64,000 bases of DNA from Haliclona indistincta (Eukaryota; Porifera; Demospongiae; Haplosclerida; Chalinidae). Position 1 is the first letter of the stretch; each line of letters opens with the position of its first letter. The DNA lies in assembly GCA_964017065.1 (NCBI GenBank), contig OZ024787.1, forward strand, positions 2,250,658 to 2,314,657. The letters are read 5' to 3'. The position numbers and the translations under genes were made by a program. The notes under the pieces were generated by a model, which saw nothing but the letters and a program-made list of their open reading frames with translations, ran no database searches and was not told the origin of the DNA. Of the stretch, positions 40,460 through 54,060 are shown in pieces.

Positions 40460-43349
40460 ATGTTCATTCCTGTGGCGCTTGTTTTGAGTTTTGTCTTCCC
40501 GCTTTCGGCTTCTCGGGAGGCTAGTAAGTTGCTCCAAATTATACTCTTCTGAGACCGGTAGCTATTATAACACGATAGAGTGTGATAGCTAATGTCACTA
40601 TAAATACATATAAATGTACATGCGCACCTCACAGTAGCCCTAGAGAAAACACTGGACAGTGCATTGTCAACTCAGTATAACAATTCAGTATGTGTATGCT
40701 ATATTTTACAGATATCACTGTCCCCCCGCGTGCGGTGAACTCCTCGATTAATGAATTTGTTGAGTTCAAGTGTACTGCGGTTGCGAATGAGATATACTGG
40801 GGAAAAAATGGACTTCAACTACAGAACGGTACAAATGGTGTCTACATATCACCAACACTTGCGGTGAATTCACAAGAAGACATTCGTACGTCTACTTTGA
40901 AAATCATGGTGACTTCAACTGATGATGCTGGAAACATTACATGTTATGCTTATGCCTACACCATACAATCTTTAAGTATAGAAAACAGTACAGCATTACT
41001 GCTGGTTCAAGGTATGGACTGCCACAGATATGTCTGCTTACCAAAATAATGCATATCATCAACTACAGGTCAGTTGGAACCGGCTCATAATCTCTCAGTC
41101 GCTGTCATAAACTCCACTACTGTCCTCATATCCTGGAGTCCTCCCTTCACTCTGGAGGGGGTGCCCATCCTGGGCTATAATGTCACTATCATCGATACCA
41201 CCAGTGGAGAGAATGAGACATTGTCAGTAGAGGGGGATAATACGATGCTGTACTACTCCATTGACCATCCTGATCCTGACCACAACTTCACTGTCACTAT
41301 GATCTGTATCAACAAGGCTGGACCAGGAGAAAATTCATCAATGACATTCTTAAGTAAGCTATTTGAATGGTAAAATAACATTATTAAAATTAATTTCAAG
41401 AGTCTGCAGTTGGTGGCTAAGGAGCAGATTGTTTCTTTTCAGTTCAGATGCGCCAGTTACTGTAAACGTTGTAATTTTTGTGGCAGCGAGTGCTGTTATT
41501 TAATTTGGAAGCAAATTCACACAAAAATTAATAATAATAATACCGCAAAAATTGCAACTTTTACGGTATTATAGCAGTTTCTTGATTAATTTTACATCAG
41601 AATGTTGATTACTATAGTGTCTATGAATCCAATGGTGTCTACATTGCAAGTGATCAGGTCTATGTCAGTGATGTCTTCAACTTTCATATCAAGTAATATC
41701 ACCACACCGATGATCTCTTCTACTACCAGTCACAGTGCTTGTGAGTTGTACAGCATGACTATAAACCTGTGTTTGTGTCAAAATATAAGTGTAAAAAGCA
41801 AGAGTACATTATTAGTGCTGACCATGCACGTGACCTCCAGCTAATCAGAGTCACAACATGTCACCTGCTGTCACGTAAAGCATAATTTTCCATGCATTAA
41901 GTTGATAGCGCACACTTGTCGGCACACAAGAACGCCGAGGCCTCGCAATGAGCATCAAACATTTAGACCACTCTTGGCGGTGCATTACACGATTCAAAGC
42001 GCTCTGGCATGCCAATGACAGTCTCGAACGTTGACAATGCATTCTCGTCTTCTCGACCACGCCTTAGTGCTTTAAATTGTGCAATGCACCATCCAGAGTG
42101 GTTAAGTATTACCTGACGTGCATGTTCCCTAAAAGTATCCTTCAGTGTGAAGTCCTGCTTTAATAGCATATCTATGTATATCAATCACTGTTTGTATTTC
42201 ATCTGCACGAAAATAGTTATACAAAATGACTCCTTTTGCATACAGAATCATAGCTAGTTGCAGATTCTTCTGTTTATTACAGCTACAATTCATGACTTAA
42301 GTTAATATCATATTCATGCACTGAGTATTAGTTAACGTACAAACAACTGTGCTTTAGCTGATTTAGAGCATACCTCGGTCAAAGATCGTCGGTTAATTCC
42401 GTGGGTTGAAAGTGACGCAAAGCGTGTTGGCAGCTATCTTAGTGCAATAAATGGCTGAGTGTGCAAAATGGGATTTATAGCACGGATGGCTTCTTTGATC
42501 TTTGACCTAGGCATACTTTAAATCAACTTATTTTACACTTACTGTATTTTGTCTCTTTCCATCATGGGCTGTCTGATTATGCAACATGGATGGATACATG
42601 TAGCACCCGCTCCATTTAGGCCTGATAATAAATCTGGTAAACTATGATTATCATTAAAATTTTTACTTAAATTTGTGGTTTAGGAACTATTATAGGAGTG
42701 TCGGTCATCATTGTTGCTGTTGTTGTTGCAGTTTCATGTATCAGTGTAGTAGTTTATTGTAAAAGAAAACAAAAGAAACAGGAGTATACCGCAGATGAAA
42801 ATAAGAAGTTCAGCGAGTTAGATACAACTGACTATGAAGATCAGGTACAGCAGTAGCTCTTCACTAACCTAATCTAAATCCTCGCTAATTTTTCCACACA
42901 GATTGTAGATTTATTGCATGCTTGTGAATCTCATTACTTGCATGCACCTGAATATACTATTCAGAACCAAATAATACACTATTTCGCAGCTTTATTGTAA
43001 ACAGTTTTTCTGCTGGTGAGGCAGAAAAGTAATGAGGTGTTTAGATTAGTTAAAACAATAAATCATTAAAAATACCTCACATACTATTGTGCATTTTAGA
43101 ATGAAACAGAAGATGCAGAAGATGAAGATGCAGAAGATAAAGAAACACACCCTTTATTACGCAGTAAAAGTTATCCTGAGGAATCTGAGCATACCCCAAG
43201 TGTATTTAACAGTCTTCAAAATCAATTACCAGAGGTCAGTCTTGTGGATCAAGCACTAAATCTTTAACCAATCACTTTTATAATTTTTATAGATGAAAAG
43301 TGAGATGCAAGATGTACTAAATGAGGCTATGCAAATAATTATAAAATAG
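40460..43349 (+). CDS. Ig-FN3 single-pass receptor with acidic tail, plus partner of pair 2
   Basis: Exons: signal 40460-40523 (MFIPVALVLSFVFPLSASREA); Ig 40712-41011 (EFKCTAVANEIYWGKNG, DAGNITCYAY); FN3 41069-41353 (SWSPPFTLEGVPILGYNV, CINKAGPGENSS); Ser/Thr stalk 41618-41740; transmembrane 42684-42844 (GVSVIIVAVVVAVSCISVVVYCKRK); acidic tail 43100-43234 (NETEDAEDEDAEDKE, HPLLRSKSYPEES); last exon 43293-43349 (MKSEMQDVLNEAMQIIIK, TAG). Introns are GT/AG. A direct stalk-to-transmembrane join gives TGA at the junction, so a further phase-1 exon probably lies in 41741-42683 but was not found. The tail lacks the NPAYEEV motif of its divergent partner but has DTTDYEDQ, so the two receptors of the pair should signal differently. 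Confidence 0.75.
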
Positions 43350-45500
43350 CTAATTACTATGTGAATTACTTTAGAGTAAGAAAAAACAAAAATTGGCCAT
43401 TCATAGCTATTTAAAATTCAGTAGCACATTTCTCAAACGCAAATTTCACTTTTAACACATCAGATTCACTTATGTCATTGCCAGTCACAGTGTCTGTGTG
43501 TTATCTATTAGTATGCTTTGTAATATTTGTGTGTCCTGTATTAGCCTTTTGTTGTAGAGAGGTCTATGTTTTACATAATCTTCTCCGTGTATCTAAACTT
43601 TGGTGGTCAACCTTTATCCTTATTTGGAAAATTGCACATTGAAAATAAACACTTATGCGTCCAGAAGCCCCAACTGTTATGATAACATATCACTTATTAG
43701 TTATTGTTCGCTCAAAAAACAAAAATATTTCACATTTTATTACAATAGTAACTATAAATAAGTGTTGTCCATGCAGACCACACCTCTTCCACCAAACTCC
43801 AGAGAGTCTGGCAGCTAAGAAGTAACAACACTGCAGAAAATCTGTGCAGTATTATAGATTCTGATTGATCAGGTGAATTGATGTGTCATAAGTCACGCTT
43901 AGCCCTCTCTTGGCTGCTCTGCAGCATGCTCGTTTGCGAGAGCAAGTCACTATTTAAACTAATCACTCGTTGTGTTGTTCGATTTATCACCAAGGCTATC
44001 AGATCAGTTGGAGGCTAACAAGATAGTAGCAGTGTTCACAACTCACTAGGGGGTACTATTGGAAAGTGATATACAGTGCTTCTTTGTGCCTTGCATTGAT
44101 TAGCTAGACAGCATGTTTTACCATACTTACAGTGTCACCGATTTGTTTGTAAGCACGTGTTTGTTACCCAAGACTTTAGTGACCAAATAAACTCTCTGCA
44201 GCAAGTAGCAGAGAGTGGATGTGTTCTGGGACGAGACTGTAGTCACAAATGCACGCTTCTTGACAGCCTTCTTGAAAATTTAATGTTTGGTGACTGGTAT
44301 TAGTGATTACAAATGCTAGCCCAGGTACGATTGTGCCTTGTGCCTTAGTGCCTTGGTACGATTGAGAATAATTCTACATAATTATTATTGTTGTACTGTC
44401 ATGTCATGCTACATAAAATTAGTACAAACCTGGGCCGGACTCGTGGACTGCATATTTATGGACTTGCAGGATTGAATTTACTCATAACTGGATTACTAAA
44501 CATGCACGTAAATACAATATCTGTATCAACTGTTTGTAGCTAACAGTTATTAGTGTGGTGAAGTTACCTTATAGCTCATTCAAGCAACACTATACGTAGT
44601 CTTGCTGTCTGGCTAATTTTCCTTTCCTTGAGACCCATGCAAGTGCCTTGTTCTCTATCATTGGCGGACATGATCAGACTGACTGAGATCTGTGTATTGA
44701 GTAGCTATAGACCCTTAGTGTCAGGAGTCTAGCTAATTTTGTCACTTTAGTTCACAAGCTTCAAAAAGTATACGTGAGTAAAGAGACTTGTATCAAAGTA
44801 AAACAAAGAGTTATTCAAACACTCCATCAGTCAATCAATTACTTCTACAGACAAGTTCGAGGCATGTGTTACTATGTAATTGTTGTAGATGAGGTGGTTT
44901 TGGAAAAACCCTATTATCTCATTGAAGTAATTATAATTTTTTCCCTTCTTAAGTTGTCCTGTGGCATAATAGTGAGCAAATTGGCCATGGAACTGTGGTA
45001 GCAGGGAAGGTGCATGGGCACTCACTGCTGCCCAATAAAACTAATTATAAGGTGTTAATCAATCAACTTCTGTGCGATGAACATCATGAACTGGTACATC
45101 CTGTTTATGGATACGAAATTTGTTCATCTGGCTATGCTCATGCAGTGGCCATCAAAAGATCTATCATGATTGTGTAATAGTAATATTGTGTTTTGTTGTA
45201 AAAAATTGGCTAAAATTAATTTTAAAAGTAAAGTAAGAAAGTTTTAATAAAAAAAACTAAAAAGTGTAGGGATGACGCTTGCAAACGTAAAGGATCAAGA
45301 TGGGATGATCGATGATGCTTGCAAAAGTAAAGGATCAAGACGGGATGTGATGCTTGCAAATTTAAAGTCCTAATCTGAATCATCACTATATAGTTATTAC
45401 ATGTTACAGGGTCATATTATAATAAAACGTTGACCCAAGCTATAATGATGAATGAGTTAGCTAATGTGTAGATACTGAATAGTTATTACAACTGTATCCT
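43350..45500 (+). pseudogene. Decayed fragment of a third plus-type Ig-FN3 receptor locus
   Basis: Around 43440-43497 the sequence ends CCAGTCACAGTGTCT then GTGTGTT, matching the end of the stalk exons at 25719 and 41740. The following DNA (TGTATTAGCCTTTTGTTGTAGAGAGG, GCTCAAAAAACAAAAATATTTCACA, CTCCAGAGAGTCTGGCAGCT) matches the intron after 25719. From about 45070 it matches sequence after the tail exon at 33404. No intact exon was found. Two frames of 60-75 codons at 44774-45177 have no recognisable domain. Confidence 0.5.
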
Positions 45501-48105
45501 GTGTTGCTCATTGTTGTCATAGCTCATTGCTTGGCATGCACTTGTTCAAAATAAAAAATTAATAATAATATAACTATAATAATAACCGGCTGATAATAAC
45601 TATAATATTTAGCCTATGTCAGTGCTAGATTGACAATCGAATTGGCACTCAAAGGCATAACAAGCCGCCTGGTGCCAAAGGAACAGTTTTAGATGCTAAC
45701 TTAGCAGTAAGTGGCCACAGATGTGGCATATTTCTATGGTCGTGGAGTTTACCAAGTAGGGTCACTTAATGATATTCATTACTATTTACTGCTGCTGAGC
45801 TAAAATTTACAAAACTAGCTACAAAGTGTAAATCATAGCAGGAGCCCATAACAAGAAGGACCCCCAGGCATTGACAGGGAAGAGTTCCCCAACTAATATT
45901 TAGGGTATGTGCAAGATTGACAATCAAAAGTGACAATTGCTAGTAATGCACTCAAAGGCTATGGCTGGCACTGAGTGTGTATTATCTGTATCAGTGGTTT
46001 TTATCTCTTAGCTAGTTCATTTTTTCTATCGTTTCATTTAGGTGAAGTAAAATTAAGATCTCTTAATCTATTATAGACAAATTACAATTATAATTAAACA
46101 GAATCTGCTATATCGACTACATACTGCTCGGTCTTGCTGCCAGGCTAACCATAGGACTCGTTTTCCTAATCATTGGCAGACACAGTCAGCTGACTGAGCT
46201 TTGTATCTGCACAGATGTCCGTATGTAGCTATTATCAAGGAGCGCCCGCAACGAGAAGGAGCGTACATGTATGTCTAACGCAAAGTGGGCTTGTATAATC
46301 GACATTTCTGAACAGTACTTCCAAATAAGGTAGCATGGCTTGTATGGAGGCATTGGTGGGGACTCTCCCCTGTCAATGCCCAGTCCTTCTTGTTATGGCC
46401 TCCTGTTATCATTACCCTTTGTAGTTAGTTTTGCAATTTTAGCTCACTAGTGTTAGGTGTGAATATCATTAAGTGTTCCACTGTGACCCTGCTTTGTAAC
46501 TCAGTGACCATAGAAAATTAGAAATACGCCACATCTGTGGCCTCGACTGCTGAGTTAGTTGTTCCTTTGGCACCAGGCGGCTTGTTATGCCTTGAGTGCA
46601 TTACTAATTGCCTGGTCAATTTTGACTCCGCGTATTCCTTTAAATAGCGAGTCAAAACTTAAAACGTATCTTCCTGATCACAATTTATTGCTATACTTAC
46701 TACTATGATTCATAGATACAGGAATCTTTAAATTGTGGTAATCCCTATCATTGCCAGCGACAATATGGTGTCTAGGGGTTGAATTAGCACGGTTTCACTA
46801 TAATAATATTTATTATTATCCAAAGTATTGGATAATGATACCATATGCATGTATAGGGTAGACATATTGATGGTGATTCTTGCTTTGATGTTTTTGCTGG
46901 TGGTGGTGTTACTATAGTAACTTCATAGTACTGACTGAAAGCTGAGCCTGTATGTGACAGTTCAACAGAATTAGCTGTTTAGTTCTGGCTCATTGTATCT
47001 GAGCAAGCGAACATGGCACCTTTACACCTCATGGCACCTTTACACCTCATGGCACCTTTACACCTCTAATCTTCGCAGCGACAGGGGGATTTGGTCGAGC
47101 AGCTTTTCATTGACTAGATCTGCCATTGCTTACCTGAGAAGCTCAAGAGTGTCACATTTTCAGATTCCCCACTGTCTTCACCTAACTATGAAAGACTCAC
47201 AGATTGAATTTTAGCAAAACCTGAACAGAACTATTTGTTTTCTTTTCCTCATTACTTTGTTTCCAGTTTCATTTCCTCTGAAAAAATTTACTAGTTAAAA
47301 AATGAGCAGGAAAAAACAATTATTCCATGAAAATCATTGTACCTTTTGTTGAGATTTTTGGTTTATTCCTTCATTCTTTTATCAGAAATGAGGTATTGTT
47401 GGAGTGAATAGTCCTCTGTTTATTGAATTTATTAATAGCTGGTGTAAGCTCATCCGCAGCCATGAAGGGATCTTGATCAGGAGATGAAACAGAGTGTAGC
47501 TCATAATGAGACATAATTACAGAATTACAAGTATAATTGTTTAATGTGTACATGTGTGGATGGCTGAGTAGCTACATTCCTTTCAATGCCAGTAGCCTTT
47601 CTATTTTCCACTTTTTGGATTTGTAAATACAGTAGAACCCCTCAAAATAAAGACATAAGCTGTAATGGACAAGGCTGCATTTGATATTAAACTATTCAGC
47701 TTTGTGTGCATGTTTATAAACGAGACACTTTTCTACTCATGGCACTATCTGTGTGCCCCGGACTAGAGAGGTTCCACTGTAGCTAGCATGAAATTATTAG
47801 GTGAGTATGTAGAGCTGTGTTATTGATGCATGTACAACTGCATGGTCTTGCTGATTACCCCGCATCAGCGGCACGAAATATCATTATTAAGTAAGTACTA
47901 TGACACAGCTTTTGACCTTGTTGAACTGAAATAACTGCGTCTAGACGAACAGTACCTGTGACGCCGAGCACTTTGTTATGAGTACTTATAGACAGTACTT
48001 GCAAGTTGTCAAGTTCGACTGCCTCAGTTCCCGGCTGCCAATTGCATGCTCAGTGATCCGCATTCTTTTTGTTGCCGTCGGCAAAGCTTATACATCCCGT
48101 TTTAT
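45501..48105. other. Gene-free stretch between receptor clusters
   Basis: Holds repeat R copies (45620-45960 and inverted 46330-46625), a tandem of three 18-bp units ATGGCACCTTTACACCTC near 47012-47067, and a Tigger-like MITE at 47630-47779. No coding exon could be supported. Confidence 0.55.
47630..47779. mobile_element. Tigger/pogo-like MITE
   Basis: TA-flanked element with ends CAGTAGAACCCCTC and GAGAGGTTCCACTG, the same type as 32720-32877 but with a different interior. It lies about 330 bp upstream of the first SRCR gene. Confidence 0.6.
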
Positions 48106-51100
48106 ATGAAGACACTGGCGATCAAGTGTGCAGTGCTGCTATTAGTTTTCTGTAAGGAAGCACGCACATATATTTTTATTAATTCTGTTTTTTACTGACT
48201 TCAGGGGGAATTTCTCCAGTTGTGCATGGTAGCTGCATTAATGGAACTGTACGGCTGGTGAATGGCTCTACTCCCAATGAGGGGAGAGTGGAAATATGCA
48301 TGGGACAGATATGGGGAACAGTGTGTGATGATGGTTTCTATGGTGCTAATGTTTCCAAAGTGGTCTGTCGTCAACTGGGATACAACGTGGGCCAGCTTCA
48401 AACTTGTGAGTTCGATTAATTTGTGTTTAAGACGATTGAGATGATATCAGTTGTACGTAGATGCATACAAGACTAATGCCTTTTATGGACAAGGCAATGG
48501 ATCCATTTGGTTAGGTAATCCGATTTGTAGCGATAATGAAGAGAGGCTATTGGATTGCGATGCTCAACCTGATGGCGAGCACAGTTGTGAACATGATGAT
48601 GATATTGGAGTAGAATGTTCAGGTATTTTAATAGAAGCTTGCTTATCATCTTGTACTATCGTATACTCCAGATACCTGTGTTGATGGTAATGTTCGTCTC
48701 ATTGGTGGACTGATACCAACAGATGGCACAGTACAGATGTGTGTGGGAGGTAGATGGAGAGAACTGTGTTATGACACTAGCTGGAGATACCAAGAGGCGC
48801 TTGTTGTGTGCAGACAACTAGGACTGCCTGCCACTGGTGAGTGTGTGTTACACCACATGCTATATTATTATGACGAAATTTTATTCTCTTCGATTCCTTA
48901 GGTGCTCTCGGTATGACATTAAAATAACTTTATTGATTCCTCATAATTATTATCAATACAGGTAAAAGAGTTCGTGCAAAATCTTTAGAATCACTATACT
49001 CTAATTTTCGCTGTTTTGGCAATGAATCCTCATTACTAAACTGCTTGCACTCTAACATGTCATCATGCAACACCGCATCACAATCTGTTGCTGCAGTAAT
49101 GTGTCGTGGAGACCTTGCAGGTATATTCATAATGAATTAAATCGCCGCATTTCATTTTTTTAAATTAACAGGTGATTGTCACAATGATAGTGTTCGTCTG
49201 GTTGGTCCCAATGGTCCCAACTCAGTTGAAGGAAGAGTTGAATACTGCAATAATGGAGTGTGGGGGACCATTAGTGGCTTAGGGTTTGATACACGAGAAG
49301 GTGAAGTGGTGTGTAAACAACTCGGATACAAGAACCCACGTGAGCTAGTTTTCAGAATAAAATTATAAAAATGTATACGTGCTTTTACAACTCAAAATTG
49401 ATAATATTTTAGGTGTGCAACTGTTCTCTGGAAGCAAGTTTGGTAAAGGAACTGGTCCATTTAGATCCTTGTCTTGTGCTGGAACTGAGAACTCCATGAT
49501 AGACTGTTCATCAGAGCTCATCCCTTATAAACCACTTAATGCAAAAGACATTGGAATACGCTGCTTGCAAAGAGGTTATTATACATTCACCTGATGTGTT
49601 TTGACAGATGCACTATCTAATCTATTAATATAGTATTAACATCTTGTACCAATGGAGCAGTTCAACTGATGGATGGGTCCACATCAGATGAGGGAAGAGT
49701 TGAAGTGTGTGTCAATGGAGAGTGGTGGACAGTATGTCGTTCAAGTGGTTGGGGTGAACAAGAATCTAAAGTTGTCTGCAGACAATTGGGATATAACCCT
49801 TTATGTAAGAGGACTATAGTTTATGATTGCAGAGACAAACTAATTGATCTGAGCTTCTTGTGTCAGGGTTTAAGTCTTACTCAGGATCTGGTGATAACAC
49901 GTTACCTATTCTAGCTCAGCCATACAGTTGTACAGGAAATGAGAGTAATCTGACCAGTTGCAGTGGAGGGACAACAGGATACTCATCTTGCTACAGCAAT
50001 TATGCCAATGTTGCTGTACGCTGCTACAGTAGGTTTCACTATAATTATAATATAGTATTACTATAGTTATGTTGTATCTATTGTAGGGAGCACGGGCTGT
50101 GTGGATGGAACAGTTCGTCTCGTTAATGGAGGGAGTACCAACCAAGGAACCATTCAGATATGTGTTAATGGAATCTGGGGACATGTGTGTGCCAATATAA
50201 TATATGACGTTTCTTTTGATCAGACGCCGCCGTGGTCTCTTTCCAATGCTAGAGTAGTGTGTCGTCAACTAGGATACTCTACAGAAGGTATCAACATGTG
50301 CATTGCTGGTTAATAATGTTATATAATTGTTGTCACAACATCAGTGGTGTCTCATAGCGCTGGTATTAACTCTCATACGTCTCAACTGATTTCTCTCAAA
50401 CTTTATTGTGATGGTACTGAACAAGCACTGTCAGATTGTAGCCGTACGAAGAAGAATAAGAATATTATATACAACTATTGTTTCGCCGAAGAAGCAATTT
50501 GTGGAGGTAAACAGAATTTCTATAATACCCTCTCATACTGTAGATCAGAAGAGACTTTCGTCTTCAAATTTCCTCAGTTAAATTTCACATTATTTAATTT
50601 TTGTTGTGTACATGTAGGGTAATACTCTTATCATAATTTTTTATATGTAGTTCCAACCAATTGTGCTTCTGGTGATGTTCGACTAGTGAATGGTAGCAGT
50701 GATAGTGAGGGAATAGTAGAGGTGTGTTACCAGGGAGTGTGGACTACTGTGGTTGGATACATGTATTATTGGGGTTATTACAATGCTCGTGTGCTGTGTC
50801 GTCAACTAGGATACCATGATAAGTGTGAGCAAAAGAGTCAAGTAATTAAAATAATCGACATCAATAATACAGGGGCTGTTGCACTTTTAAGTTCGAGTTC
50901 TGGGATTACTTTATACAAATACTATTGTAATGGGAATGAGGCATCACTTCAGTCATGCTCAAAGTCAAAATTTAATTTTGAAACACAAGATACTATTTAT
51001 TGGTTTAACAAACCTATAGCTGCAGTAGAGTGCCAGCAAACAAACATAAACATTTCAAGTAAGACACTCATGTGTCAGTTCAACATATAATTTTATATGA

Positions 51101-53327
51101 GGCAATGCAGTCACGTGTACAATGGAGGGTGCTATTCGTCTGGTGAATGGTTCCACTGAGAGGGAAGGAAGAGTGGAGGTGTGTCATGAGGGATTCTGGG
51201 GGACGGTTTGCAATGACTCATGGACTGAGGAGGATGCTTATGTAGTGTGCAAACAAGTTGGACTAAGCACAACGAGTGAGAATAACACCAAAATAATGCG
51301 GTTTATGTATTGATTTCTGGTTCCACCATTATACTTGACGAGACGATTTGAAACTGACTTACTTTGTTCGTTCATGCATAGGAGCTATTGCTATCACTGA
51401 CGGTCGCTATGGTAGAGGAGTTGGACCAGTTCACATGAGCAGTGTTAGATGTGGTGGACGTGAGATGAGATTAAGGAATTGTAATCATAGAGATGGAGTG
51501 GGAGTGACCAACTGTCATCATGGGAGAGATGCAGGAGTACTGTGTGAAGGTACAATAAATATTAAATTAATTTTTATGAATTTTTATTGCGATTTGACCT
51601 ATTTGACTATAAACAGAAAATCCAACTCATTATGATGTATCTATTGATCTACTGGAAGAACAATATTCCATTGGTAGTAAGAACACAATGCACTGTAATG
51701 TGTCTCCTAAGCCACACCAACCAGTCACATACCAGTGGAGAACCACTGCTGCTAGGGGAGTCATCCTATCAGATACTAGTGTAGACTCACCTAATGCTAC
51801 TGTAGTGATTCAATCATCAGTCACTAAGTATGTATACTGTTACTGTATTGTCAAACTAACTGGAACTAACACTACTATTGGGACTGGAGTCATCAGGATA
51901 GCAGTAAACAGTGAGAACTGTCATCATCGTCAAATTAGTGTTCAACTTGCATGTATGCATAATCAATATAGGCATCCTCCAGCCAGATGTTCCTGTACCA
52001 TTGATGGCTACTATTGGCTCTGATATCACTCTGAGAGTGAGTGTGACTGAGACAGGCAGAAACAATTATCTGCGAGAGCTGACCTGGTATCACAATGGAG
52101 TGAAGATCAACCCAACTAGTAACACTAGACTCAACCTCACCAGTGACAATACATCACTGAGCATCAGTAATGTTACCGATAGTGATAGTGGCCAGTACTC
52201 TGTGCAGTATGATGGTCTGACAATATACCCTTATGATAGTGGCTGTGAGAGACAAGCACTTGCTCTGTTTAGACACTATCCACTACTAGCACCAGCTGTA
52301 CTCTATCTATCAACAAATGGTGAGAATGGAACAACAGCTGAGAGTCAATCACCTTTACTAAATTGCCAGCAAATGTTCAATGAAAATTCCACCAGTGTTC
52401 AACTCTCGATAGAAATTAATCCGTCTATTGCCGTTGACATTTTTCAACACGTATCCATTCATTGGTTTCATAATGGAGTCTTGCTGCAGTCCAGCCCTGC
52501 ATCTTTAATATCATCCTACCAGAGTGCTAAACTGACTATTGATAATCCCTCTTTATCTGACGCTGGTGTGTACGAGACACAACTGAGACTACATGCGGAT
52601 TCAAAGATTTCCAACTGTGACTCGCTAATTTCATACTCATCATTCATACTAAGACAGGATCGTTTTGCACAATATTCATCACTTATTATTACCATTAGAA
52701 ATGATATTCAGCAGCTAATTTATGGTAATTGTATCTTAGTCAATACGATTTACAATTATGTTTTATTCAGAAACTCCTGAGATCACATGTGCAGCTGCAG
52801 AGAGTATTTCAGAGTCACTCACAGCTTCACTAGCTGGTCTCTTTCTTGGAGGATTTGTCACTTCGACACTTTTGTGGGGAATCGTGATCATGATATTACT
52901 GTGAGTGTTACAGTATGCTAGCTACTGTACATGCTTAAATAAAAGCTCTCCTTGAATAGATGCCTCTCTTTAATTGACACCCATGCAAGAGTGCAATAAT
53001 AAATGCCTTTATTGATTTGAACATAGACGTATGTTTATATTCAAACCCTATGATTTGAGAATGGTAGTCAGCCTCCGAATTTAAGGAATAGATGCCCCGG
53101 CTTTTTAAAGGATTAATTATGAATAGTGAGTCTGAAAATCAATATGCATGCACATTTTTATTAGGTTGGTGTTGAAACATTGTCAGAGAAAACGATATGG
53201 CAGTGAGGCTCACACTAAACCATGTCCTGAACACCATGAACAGACAAGCTCTTGTTCAAATGAAAACCAACAGACTGCTCCAATCAAGGCCGACTTGTAT
53301 GAAGATCGTGATGTCAGTAATCAGTAA
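48106..53327 (+). CDS. Seven-SRCR, three-Ig single-pass receptor, copy 1
   Basis: Nineteen-exon model, 1263 residues: 48106-48151, 48205-48405, 48461-48622, 48672-48836, 48962-49120, 49172-49339, 49413-49574, 49634-49804, 49867-50028, 50087-50287, 50345-50506, 50651-50824, 50873-51058, 51111-51275, 51382-51549, 51617-51910, 51972-52724, 52771-52900, 53165-53327. Residues 1-15 are a signal peptide ([15 protein letters not shown]). Seven SRCR domains fill about 16-817, each split after CRQLGY into two phase-1 exons, with motifs VRLVNGS, GRVEVC, WGTVC and VVCRQLGY. Ig-like domains follow at about 818-915 (one exon) and 916-1166 (two in one exon: [37 protein letters not shown]). The membrane span is in exon 18 ([20 protein letters not shown]). 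The tail is basic, then ends [16 protein letters not shown] arrays bind varied microbial or self ligands; the ligand here is unknown. Confidence 0.85.
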
Positions 53328-54060
53328 CAAGTACATAATTAATCAGGAAAATATACACTCACAGATAATCAAGTTTGAATGTGCTGTTGAATGTTTAATT
53401 GAGTATATGCACAATTATTATGTTACATGTAACACATTATAATACAATTTTGCTTGGGTGCAATTCCTTCACGCTCTCTCTCTCTCTCTCTCTGATACAT
53501 TCTGCAATACTTATAACCAGCTGAAGCACATTAGAATTCGGTAATGGATAAAACAGCAAATTAATTGTTGTGGTGGTGTCTTCATTGCATTAGCAAGGTT
53601 TCACTAAAATTGACAGTATTGTGTACAATTACAATAGAAGTATCTATGGTGATTCTTGTTTTGATGACTTTGCTGGTGGTTGTGGTATCGTAGTAATGTC
53701 ATAGTGATGACTAAAGTGCTGAGCCCACAATGAGAGTTCAACAGAATGAGCTGTCCAGTCCTGGTTCATCTTATCTGAGTAAGAGAAGACCTCATAACTA
53801 ACTAAGACAGAACGTTATACTGTAGCTTTCTTGTTGAGCTGCTTGGCTTTCTCCTGCATTCTCCTGCATTCTCTTAGCAAAAACAAGATACTGCTTAAGT
53901 GAATAGTACAGTTTACTGAATTCATTAAAGTAGCCAGAGCAGGCTCATAGACCTGGCAATATATAGGGGGCAACAAGGTTGAATTAGAAGCTATTTTAAC
54001 AGGTTAACAGCAGTTATTAGGTTAACGTCAAAATCTGCACAGTTTTGCTGAAGCAGTGAC
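53328..54060. other. 3' flank of SRCR gene 1
   Basis: Homologous to the DNA after SRCR gene 2 (62700-63300), so the duplication unit included it. Contains a CT microsatellite near 53472-53493. No gene. Confidence 0.6.

Noticed and set aside
41963..42184. 73-codon minus-strand frame in the intron of the pair 2 plus receptor
   Set aside because: No recognisable motif, no splice context, and an overlapping frame of similar length. It may be a repeat fragment.
41740..42684. Selenocysteine at the TGA formed by joining stalk and transmembrane exons
   Set aside because: A missing intervening exon or an alternative isoform is far simpler; no SECIS-like element was sought or seen.
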